From: Pseudidiomarina sediminum DSM 21906
GTDB lineage: Bacteria > Pseudomonadota > Gammaproteobacteria > Enterobacterales > Alteromonadaceae
Direction: 5' to 3'
Assembly: GCF_000423165.1 (NCBI RefSeq)
Contig: NZ_AUHL01000006.1
Span: 124,001-188,000, forward strand
Length of the DNA: 64,000 nucleotides
Positions 16,765 to 26,027 of the stretch are shown piece after piece. Position 1 is the stretch's first letter; each line of letters begins with the position of its first letter. The notes beneath the pieces are model-generated. The model searched no databases, was not told the origin of the DNA, and worked only from the letters and a program-made list of their open reading frames with translations. A program made the position numbers and the translations under genes.

Positions 16765-17880
16765 ATGACCTCGAACCTTACCAACCTCTCTCCTGCTGCT
16801 GCGTACCAGCACGCACTTTCTGAAGGCTTTCATGTTGATGCTGCCCAACAACATGCGGTGGACTGTCTTGAACAATGCTTTCAAGCGTTACAGCGCGGCG
16901 ATCCCAAAGTGCCTGGGGTGTATCTTTGGGGTCCAGTCGGACGCGGCAAAACCTGGTTGATGGATGTGTTTTGTCAGAGCTTATCGGTACCAGCAAAACG
17001 TCAGCATTTTCATCATTTTATGCGTTGGTTGCACCGTCGGTTGTTTCAACTGACTGGGCAAGAAGCGCCGTTGCAACTGTTAGCGACCGAGTTGTCTGAA
17101 TCGGTGCGCGTGCTCTGTTTAGATGAGTTCTTTGTCAATGATATCGGTGATGCGGTGTTGCTGGGTGGCTTTATGCAGCACCTTTTTGCGACGGGCACTG
17201 TGCTGGTCACCACCTCCAATCAGCCGCCAGATGAGCTCTACAAAGATGGTTTCAACCGTGAACGTTTACTGCCTGCGATTGCGGCGATGAATGCGCAAAT
17301 GCAGGTGGTGAGTGTCGATGGTGGGCAAGATCATCGTTTGCATCCGGGCAAAGAGCAGCAACGTTATTGGGTGCAGCAACCGGCGGCTTTGCAACAAACC
17401 TTTTTGCAACTCACGACGGATCAGCAACGCAGCACAACCCCCTTTGCACTTGCGCACATTGAGCTGCCGGTGGTGCAGCGCACCGCCCATACGCTTTGGT
17501 TTCGTTATGCCGATGTGTGTGAGCAACCTCTGGGCGCCATGGACTTTGTCGAGCTATGTGATGCCGCTCAGCACATTTTTCTCAGCGAAGTGCCGCAGTT
17601 ATCGGCCCCAGCGACCATGCCAGCGGTGGCGCGCGGCACTGAGGATGGCGCAGCTCATGTGTTAGCTGGTGATCGCACCTTACCCACTTTGTCTCGCAAC
17701 GATGATGGCGTGCGCCGCTTTATCGCCTTGGTGGATGAATGCTACGACCGTCGCATCCCGCTATACATTGACGCTGCCGTCCCCTTAACCGAGTTGTACA
17801 CCGAAGGCGCACTGGCCTTTCCGTTCCGTCGCACCTTAAGCCGCCTCAACGAAATGCAACGCGCCCGATTTGGTCGTTAA
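16765..17880 (+). CDS. zapE: Cell division protein ZapE (AFG1-like ATPase)
   Basis: A 371-residue AFG1-family ATPase. The Walker A motif GPVGRGKT is at 56-63 within YLWGPVGRGKTWLMDVF, FHHFMRWLHRRL follows, and the Walker B CLDEFFVNDIGDA is near 115. Sensor region LVTTSNQPPDELY and the C-terminal RRFIALVDECYDRRIPLYI, AFPFRRTLSRLNEMQ are standard. ZapE acts at the Z-ring during late division in E. coli. Compared with my memory of the E. coli protein, the N-terminal linker before Walker A is shorter, while about 30 extra residues (roughly 278-310) lie before RRFIALVDE. The ATG at 16765 opens a normal-length protein. Confidence 0.93.
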   Translation: MTSNLTNLSPAAAYQHALSEGFHVDAAQQHAVDCLEQCFQALQRGDPKVPGVYLWGPVGRGKTWLMDVFCQSLSVPAKRQHFHHFMRWLHRRLFQLTGQEAPLQLLATELSESVRVLCLDEFFVNDIGDAVLLGGFMQHLFATGTVLVTTSNQPPDELYKDGFNRERLLPAIAAMNAQMQVVSVDGGQDHRLHPGKEQQRYWVQQPAALQQTFLQLTTDQQRSTTPFALAHIELPVVQRTAHTLWFRYADVCEQPLGAMDFVELCDAAQHIFLSEVPQLSAPATMPAVARGTEDGAAHVLAGDRTLPTLSRNDDGVRRFIALVDECYDRRIPLYIDAAVPLTELYTEGALAFPFRRTLSRLNEMQRARFGR

Positions 17881-17953
17881 CACTTTAAAGCTACACTTTC
17901 GAGACACCTTCACTAGAATGAAGGGACGAACGATTGAACGAGGAGAATGCCTG

Positions 17954-18391
17954 ATGATGATGCAACAGGTCCGAATGCTTGGACTGGCGGGTTTTGCGCT
18001 GCTGTTGGCGGGGTGTGCGTCGCCAAGCACCACGCACATGATTGGGCAGGCGCGGGCGCCGGTGGCACCTGAGTCAGTGCTGGTGTACGTGCAGGAGCCA
18101 GAGCATTATCAAGCGATTGCCTTGTTGACCGCCACCAGTGACGGCTCTTGGAGCCTCGGTGATGAAGCCAAAATGAATGCGGTGCTGCAACGACTTAAAG
18201 AGGCCGCGGCTAAGGTTGGCGCCAATGGCGTTTTGTTAAAAGCTACCGGTGAGCGCCGTGATGATTCTGTGCATGTAGGAACAGGGATCGGCCGCTATGG
18301 TGGCAACGTGGGCATCGGCTTAAACATCGGCAAATCATTTGGTTTAACGGACAAAACAGCTGAAGGTGTTGCCATTTGGGTGGAACCTTAA
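17954..18391 (+). CDS. Small Gly-rich lipoprotein of unknown function
   Basis: A 145-residue lipoprotein: the start MMMQQVRMLG leads to a lipobox LLLAGCAS (Cys about 20). The mature part contains a helical KMNAVLQRLKEAAAKVGANG segment followed by a Gly-rich strand (TGIGRYGGNVGIGLNIG), reminiscent of DUF4156/RcsF-like small lipoproteins where a domain collects reactive or redundant copies, but no family is certain. The ATG at 17954 follows GAGGAGAATGC; upstream in-frame codons overlap the end of zapE and are not supported. It is downstream of zapE by about 74 bases. Confidence 0.75.
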   Translation: MMMQQVRMLGLAGFALLLAGCASPSTTHMIGQARAPVAPESVLVYVQEPEHYQAIALLTATSDGSWSLGDEAKMNAVLQRLKEAAAKVGANGVLLKATGERRDDSVHVGTGIGRYGGNVGIGLNIGKSFGLTDKTAEGVAIWVEP

Positions 18392-18400
18392 AAACGGTAT

Positions 18401-18419
18401 TGCGAATCATTCTCATTTT
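18401..18419. promoter_or_regulatory. Fur box upstream of TonB receptor
   Basis: TGCGAATCATTCTCATTTT matches the usual Fur-box pattern (GAATCATTCTCATT type) and lies 50-65 bases upstream of the receptor start. It predicts repression by iron-loaded Fur. Confidence 0.75.
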
Positions 18420-18423
18420 TAAT

Positions 18424-18463
18424 AAGATCCCTGGCGTTATTTTTAAACGCCAAAGAGGATCTT
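18424..18463 (+). promoter_or_regulatory. Leader hairpin masking the ribosome binding site
   Basis: Outer arms AAGATCC (18424-18430) / GGATCTT (18457-18463) and inner arms TGGCGTT (18432-18438) / AACGCCA (18446-18452) pair perfectly. The right outer arm includes the GGA of the Shine-Dalgarno AGAGGA that serves the GTG start at 18467, so the folded leader would hide it. Confidence 0.5.
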
Positions 18464-18466
18464 GTT

Positions 18467-20614
18467 GTGAACCTACCATCTCGCGTCGCACTCGCTGTTA
18501 GCGCAGCACTTCTCCCCACGATCGCCGCTGCTGAACTACAGACCACCGAGGCCATGGAACGGCTGGAGATTCATGGCGAACGGCAAAGTGGTTACCTCAA
18601 CGAAGATCAACAATCCGCCAGTAAACTTGATTTAAGCGTGCAAGAAACACCGCAAATGGTGACGGTGATTTCAGCCGAGCAACTCAAAGACTTCAGTTTG
18701 AATGACCTCAATAGCGCACTCGAAACCAGCGCTACTATCAACGTCGAACAAGTTGAGACGGATCGGGTGTACTACAGTGCCCGTGGCTTTGCTGTGAATA
18801 ATTTTCAAATGGACGGCTTAGGTCTGCCGCTGATCAACGACAATACGCATGGCCGCATTGACGCTGCTTTATATGAGCGTATTGAAGTGGTGCACGGTGC
18901 GAATGGGGTGATGACGGGGATTGGTAGCCCATCGGCAACCGTCAACTTGGTGCGTAAGCGCCCAACCGGTGAGAACCAAGGCAGTGTCAGTACTACCGTC
19001 GGTTCATGGGACACCTATCGCATGGAAGCCGACGTCTCTGCGGTACTAAATGATGCCTTACGGGTGCGCGCTGTGGCTGTTGTCGATGACCGTGGTTCGT
19101 ATCTAGATCGCTACTCGAACGCCACCAAGCTTGGCTACGTGGTGGCGGACTATGCACCCAACGCGGACACCTTGATCACTTTTGGTCATAGCGAATCGCA
19201 AGGAAACACTGATGGTAATTTATGGGGCGCGTTGACCCTGTATTATGGTGACGGTACGCCGACCGATTTTGCTGCCAGCACCAATATTGCGGCCAATTGG
19301 TCCGATTGGAACATCAACGAGAGCCGTAGTTTTATCGATCTTGAAACTGCGCTGAGTGACTATTGGAATCTGCGCGTGGCCTACAATCGCGTGCGCACCG
19401 ATGAAGACAGTTATTTGTTCTACACCTACCTGATTGACCCTGTCGCTGGGCTTGATCCCGAAACCGGTCTTGGTCTGATGGGGTACGGCAGTGAATACGA
19501 CCTGGATGATAAACAGGACAGTATTGACGCCTATGTGAGTGGTCGGTTTCGTGCCTGGGGACAAGAGCATGAGTTAGTGGTCGGCGCAAACTACGCGCGG
19601 ATGGATTATGTCGACTACAGTCTGTACGACAACCACACTGGCAACGGTTTCCCAGAAATGCCAGCGCTACCTGATTGGCATGGCAACACACCTTTCCCTG
19701 AATTTACCGATAACCGCGCCGGTAGTGCCATTGATAACACCCAAAAAGCGGTGTACGTGCAAACCCGCTTGAGCTTGACCGATAGCTGGAAAGTGCTGCT
19801 TGGCGGGCGCTACAACAGCTTTGAAACTGAGGGTGAAGGCTATGGCGTGGATGAGTCACGTGATGACAGCGAGTTTGTTCCGTACTTCGGCATGACCTTT
19901 GCACTGAACGATGCGGTGACGCTGTACGGTTCTTACACTGAGACCTTCATGGCGCAGAATCTGCGTGACGAGAACTTTGCGCGGTTGCCAGCACTGACCG
20001 GTAAAAATAGCGAAGTGGGTGTAAAAGCGGAATTGTTCGATAACGCCGCGTTACTCTCGCTTGCCTATTTCGATGTGCAACAAGAAAACTTAGGTGTTGG
20101 CGCTGGTGATGCCATTAACCCTGAAACGGGCGTGCCAGAGCCGGTTTATCGTGCCGTTGATGGCATCCAAAGCAAGGGTTTTGAGCTTGAACTCTCTGGT
20201 GAATTACTGCCCGGCTTGCAAGGCAGTATTGCCGCCACCGCATTTGCTATGGATGGTGACCAAGTCGTCGAAGATTACACCCCAGAAAACCTGTTCCGTA
20301 CTTCGCTGACGTACCGTCCGCAAGGGCTGGAGCAGCTGAAGCTTGGTGCCAGCTATATCTGGCAGGACAGTATTTCGCGGGTACAAGGGGTGGTCGGCCC
20401 CATGTACGACAATGCAGGTGAGACGATTATCACCCGTCAGGATGCGTACGGTCGCTTGAATCTCATGGTCAGCTATCAGTTCACCGAGGCCTTGCAGGGC
20501 AGCCTTAATGCCAACAACGTGACGGATGAGAAGTATCTGAATAGCTTGTACTGGGCGCAGGGCTACTATGGCGCGCCGCGTAATTTCTCTGCTAACCTAA
20601 CCTACAGATTCTGA
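18467..20614 (+). CDS. TonB-dependent siderophore receptor (FpvA/FhuE-like)
   Basis: A 715-residue outer-membrane receptor with a signal peptide (to about TIAAAEL). The plug domain follows: SVQETPQMVTVISAEQLKDF and IEVVHGANGVMTGIGSPSAT, the typical siderophore-receptor plug signature. The barrel ends in YYGAPRNFSANLTYRF with the terminal Phe. It would import ferric siderophore with TonB-ExbBD energy. It starts with GTG after AGAGGATC. A Fur box lies upstream, and a PepSY membrane protein gene begins 3 bases after the stop, so both are iron-regulated. The ligand cannot be read from sequence. Confidence 0.93.
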   Translation: MNLPSRVALAVSAALLPTIAAAELQTTEAMERLEIHGERQSGYLNEDQQSASKLDLSVQETPQMVTVISAEQLKDFSLNDLNSALETSATINVEQVETDRVYYSARGFAVNNFQMDGLGLPLINDNTHGRIDAALYERIEVVHGANGVMTGIGSPSATVNLVRKRPTGENQGSVSTTVGSWDTYRMEADVSAVLNDALRVRAVAVVDDRGSYLDRYSNATKLGYVVADYAPNADTLITFGHSESQGNTDGNLWGALTLYYGDGTPTDFAASTNIAANWSDWNINESRSFIDLETALSDYWNLRVAYNRVRTDEDSYLFYTYLIDPVAGLDPETGLGLMGYGSEYDLDDKQDSIDAYVSGRFRAWGQEHELVVGANYARMDYVDYSLYDNHTGNGFPEMPALPDWHGNTPFPEFTDNRAGSAIDNTQKAVYVQTRLSLTDSWKVLLGGRYNSFETEGEGYGVDESRDDSEFVPYFGMTFALNDAVTLYGSYTETFMAQNLRDENFARLPALTGKNSEVGVKAELFDNAALLSLAYFDVQQENLGVGAGDAINPETGVPEPVYRAVDGIQSKGFELELSGELLPGLQGSIAATAFAMDGDQVVEDYTPENLFRTSLTYRPQGLEQLKLGASYIWQDSISRVQGVVGPMYDNAGETIITRQDAYGRLNLMVSYQFTEALQGSLNANNVTDEKYLNSLYWAQGYYGAPRNFSANLTYRF

Positions 20615-20616
20615 GT

Positions 20617-22934
<2,318 letters not shown>

Positions 22935-22978
22935 TTAACGTGGTTTATTTGTTCTATAATCTGTCTAAAATGAAAATG

Positions 22979-23000
22979 ATTATTTCATATGTGAAATAAT
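22979..23000. promoter_or_regulatory. LysR operator palindrome
   Basis: ATTATTTCA and TGAAATAAT are perfect 9-base inverted repeats separated by TATG, placed between the divergent dehydrogenase and LysR genes. The half-sites have the T-N11-A geometry of LysR boxes. Confidence 0.65.
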
Positions 23001-23029
23001 AAGCCGGTTACGAGACGAAGGAGCAGAGC

Positions 23030-23902
23030 GTGGCACAGTGGGAAGGCGTAAGTGAGTTTGTGGCTGTGGCGCAGTTTGGCAGTTTTACTGCGGCCGCGAA
23101 TAAGCTTGGGAGTACAGTCGTTAAAGTCAGTCGGCGCGTGTCGCAACTCGAGCAGCGCCTCGGCGTTAAGCTGCTGCATCGTACCACCCGCAAAGTCACG
23201 CTAACTGAGGCCGGGCGCGTGTATTTTGGGCAGTGCAAGCATTTGGTTGAAGGCCTTGAAAATGCCGAGCTGGCGGTTACGCAAATGCAAAGTGAGCCAC
23301 GCGGTGTGTTGAAAGTGACGGCACCTGTGACCTATGGGGAAAAGTATGTGGCACCGCTGGCCCATCGGTTTTTGCAGCAGTATCCGCAGGTGGATCTCGA
23401 TTTAAACTTAACCAACCAGACCTTAGATTTGGTTGATAGCGGCATCGATGTCGCGATTCGTCTTGGCCGTTTGCAAGACTCGACCTTGATTGCCAAGCGC
23501 TTAGGCGAGCGGCAACTGTTGGTCTGCGCGGCGCCAGATTATCTCGCTGAGCATGGCGAACCACAGACCTTAGCGCAACTCATACAGCATCAGTGCTTGG
23601 TGGGCTCGGTGGATGTGTGGCGCTTTTCTGAGCAAGGCAGCGGTAAAGCCTTGCGGGTCAGCGGGCGTATTCGCTGTAACTCGGGAGTCGCCTTGCTTGA
23701 TGCTGCCTGTGCAGGGCTGGGGTTAGTGCAATTACCGGAGTATTACGTCGCGGATCGCATTGCCTCAGGTGCATTGCAGGAAGTTTTAACGGAGTATCGT
23801 GATGAACGCGAAGGTATTTGGGCGGTGTACACACCGAATCGAAACTTGTCAGCTAAGGTACGGTTATTTATCGATTTTTTAGCCGAATCCTTGGCGGGAT
23901 AA
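23030..23902 (+). CDS. LysR-family transcriptional regulator
   Basis: A 290-residue LysR protein: winged helix-turn-helix SFTAAANKLGSTVVKVSRRV followed by LEQRLGVKLLHRTTRKVTLT in the first 65 residues, then a periplasmic-binding-like effector domain (about 90-288, GVLKVTAPVTYGEKYVAPLA, VDLDLNLTNQTLDLV, GIDVAIRLGRLQDSTL). It belongs to the short-effector type common in gammaproteobacteria. It starts with GTG at 23030 after ACGAAGGAGCAGAGC, which has a strong AAGGAG. It is divergent from the formaldehyde dehydrogenase gene and is the likely regulator of it through the palindrome between them. Confidence 0.93.
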   Translation: MAQWEGVSEFVAVAQFGSFTAAANKLGSTVVKVSRRVSQLEQRLGVKLLHRTTRKVTLTEAGRVYFGQCKHLVEGLENAELAVTQMQSEPRGVLKVTAPVTYGEKYVAPLAHRFLQQYPQVDLDLNLTNQTLDLVDSGIDVAIRLGRLQDSTLIAKRLGERQLLVCAAPDYLAEHGEPQTLAQLIQHQCLVGSVDVWRFSEQGSGKALRVSGRIRCNSGVALLDAACAGLGLVQLPEYYVADRIASGALQEVLTEYRDEREGIWAVYTPNRNLSAKVRLFIDFLAESLAG

Positions 23903-23942
23903 GCGCCTAAGTCGTATTAGACTTTGGTCGTAAACCCCCTTC

Positions 23943-23970
23943 GAAAAGCCCTGAACATTAGGCTTTTCTT
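23943..23970 (+). terminator. Intrinsic terminator
   Basis: Stem GAAAAGCC (23943-23950) / GGCTTTTC (23961-23968) with a 10-base loop and T-rich right arm, 40 bases after the LysR stop codon. Confidence 0.6.
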
Positions 23971-24066
23971 AACACTCTGGGCTAGAATAGCGGGCTTTAT
24001 GCGTCTGCATGGCTAACTTAATACGCAAAGAATGCAGTCTTGTGAATTAACGATTTAGGTCATCTC

Positions 24067-25590
24067 ATGTCTACAGAATCTCGAATTTTATGTCCGCAGT
24101 TGCAACAGAAAGTCATGTCGGCTGATGAAGCAGCAGCGATGATCCCAGCGGGTGCTACCGTGGGAATGAGTGGTTTTACTGGCGCAGGTTATCCAAAAGC
24201 GGTACCTGGTGCGTTGGCTGAACGCATTAAAGCGCACAATGCGACCGGCGCTGCGCCGTTTCGTATCAATGTACTGACCGGTGCTTCTACAGCGCCTGAG
24301 CTCGACGGTAAATTGGCTGAAGTGGATGGCATCGAATTGCGTTTGCCGTTCCAAAGTGATCCTATCTGTCGTGATCGCATCAACACCGGCAGCATGAATT
24401 ACACCGACTTGCACTTATCGGAAGTGTCGCAGTACGCGTGGTCAGGCTTTTTCGGCAAAATGGATATTGCGGTGATTGAAGTCATCGGTATCCGTGAAGA
24501 TGGCTCGTTGATCCCATCGTCTTCTGTCGGTAACAACAAAACCTGGATTGAACAGGCTGACAAAGTCATTTTAGAAGTGAACAGCAAGCAACCACTGCGC
24601 ATGGAAGGCATGCACGATGTTTATTACGGTACCGCGTTGCCGCCACATCGTAAGCCAATTATGTTGACCGAAGCGGGTCAGCGCATTGGTGAGCACTATT
24701 TGCGTTGCCCGATTGAGAAAGTTGTCGCTGTGGTTGAGACCGACTCGCCTGATCGAAACTCGCCGTTTAAAAAGCCAGATGATGCCTCACGCAAAATTGC
24801 TGAGCACATTCTTGAGTTCTTTGATCGTGAAATCAAACTTGGCCGCCTGCCGAAAGAGCTATTACCGTTACAGTCAGGTGTCGGTAACATTCCGAATGCT
24901 GTGCTTGAAGCGCTTGATAGTGGTCCTTATAAAAACCTAACGGCGTACACCGAAGTTATTCAAGACGGTATGCTGAAAATGTTGAAGTCAGGTACCTTGT
25001 CGGTTGCGTCAGCAACGTCGTTCTCGCTAAGCCCAGATGGCATTGCCGAGTTTGAAGAGAATATTGAGTTGTACCGCGAGAAGATCATCTTGCGTCAACA
25101 AGATATCAGTAACCACCCTGAAGTGGCGCGCCGTTTGGGCGTGATCGCTACCAACGGTATGATCGAAGCCGACATCTACGGAAACGTGAACTCGACCCAC
25201 GTAATGGGTACCCGAATGATGAACGGTATCGGTGGTTCAGGTGACTTTGCTCGCAACGGCTATTTGTCGATCTTCATGTCGCCGTCAACGGCCAAAGACG
25301 GCAAAATTTCTGCCATCGTGCCAATGGTGTCGCATGTTGACCATACCGAGCATGACGTGAAAATTATCGTTACTGAGCAAGGTTTGGCGGATTTACGTGG
25401 TTTGTCGCCGCGTCAACGTGCGTTGGAAGTGATCAACAAATGCGCGCACCCAGATTTTAAAGCGCAACTGCTCGATTATTATGAGCGCGCGTGCGCCAGT
25501 GGTCGTGGCATGCACACGCCGCACTTGTTGAGTGAAGCGTTGAGCTGGCATGAACGGTTTGAGCAAACTGGCACCATGAAGCCAGAGTAA
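24067..25590 (+). CDS. Acetyl-CoA hydrolase/transferase, succinate-CoA transferase type
   Basis: A 507-residue CoA transferase. Landmarks are the N-terminal GATVGMSGFTGAGYPKAVPG, the YTEVIQDGMLKMLKSG segment whose Glu in YTEV is the expected nucleophile forming the glutamyl-CoA thioester, the NGMIEADIYGNVNSTHVMGT block and the C-terminal VTEQGLADLRGLSPRQRALE. This family exchanges CoA between succinyl-CoA and acetate, or hydrolyses acetyl-CoA; the length and motifs favour the succinate:acetate CoA-transferase type used in acetate metabolism. The gene stands alone with its own terminator downstream. Confidence 0.93.
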   Translation: MSTESRILCPQLQQKVMSADEAAAMIPAGATVGMSGFTGAGYPKAVPGALAERIKAHNATGAAPFRINVLTGASTAPELDGKLAEVDGIELRLPFQSDPICRDRINTGSMNYTDLHLSEVSQYAWSGFFGKMDIAVIEVIGIREDGSLIPSSSVGNNKTWIEQADKVILEVNSKQPLRMEGMHDVYYGTALPPHRKPIMLTEAGQRIGEHYLRCPIEKVVAVVETDSPDRNSPFKKPDDASRKIAEHILEFFDREIKLGRLPKELLPLQSGVGNIPNAVLEALDSGPYKNLTAYTEVIQDGMLKMLKSGTLSVASATSFSLSPDGIAEFEENIELYREKIILRQQDISNHPEVARRLGVIATNGMIEADIYGNVNSTHVMGTRMMNGIGGSGDFARNGYLSIFMSPSTAKDGKISAIVPMVSHVDHTEHDVKIIVTEQGLADLRGLSPRQRALEVINKCAHPDFKAQLLDYYERACASGRGMHTPHLLSEALSWHERFEQTGTMKPE

Positions 25591-25595
25591 CTCGC

Positions 25596-25630
25596 AAAAA
25601 GCGCTGCTGTGAAAACGGTAGCGCTTTTTT
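25596..25630. terminator. Intrinsic terminator
   Basis: AAAAAGCGCT (25596-25605) pairs with AGCGCTTTTT (25620-25629), with more T afterwards. It separates the CoA-transferase gene from the convergent ppiC and can act on both strands. Confidence 0.88.
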
Positions 25631-25642
25631 CATGGTCAGTGG

Positions 25643-25921
25643 TTAACTGCGCGATAAGGTTTTAATCAGGTGCCAGCCAAACTTGGTTTTCACCGGGCCG
25701 TGCACTTCGAGGGTCGGCTTGCCGAACACCACTTTATCGAAGGCGGGGACCATATCGCCACGGCGAAATTCGCCTAAGTCACCACCTTTTTTGCCCGACG
25801 GGCAAAGCGAATGTTTGCGCGCTAGGTCTGCAAAACGGGCGCCGCCGTCGAGTTGCTTCTTTAACGCAATCGCTTCGGCTTGCGTTTTTACCAAAATATG
25901 TAGTGCTTGCGCTTTAGCCAT
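25643..25921 (-). CDS. ppiC: Peptidyl-prolyl cis-trans isomerase C (parvulin)
   Basis: A 92-residue single-domain parvulin. [40 protein letters not shown] and the terminal [12 protein letters not shown] are the PpiC signatures, including the active-site Cys and His residues; length matches the E. coli protein. It lacks a signal peptide, so acts in the cytoplasm. The ATG at 25921 follows a strong CGGAGGAGCTCAC; an earlier start would place the ribosome site inside the gene. It is convergent with the CoA-transferase gene and divergent from the c-di-GMP sensor. Confidence 0.95.
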   Translation of the reverse strand: MAKAQALHILVKTQAEAIALKKQLDGGARFADLARKHSLCPSGKKGGDLGEFRRGDMVPAFDKVVFGKPTLEVHGPVKTKFGWHLIKTLSRS

Positions 25922-26027
25922 GTGAGCTCCTCCGAGCAAGTTAATGCGAATAATTCATTGATTGTTTGGGCCAGCTCTAGCACTATACACCTACGAACCA
26001 TATGGGTATGTTACGTAGTTGTCATCA

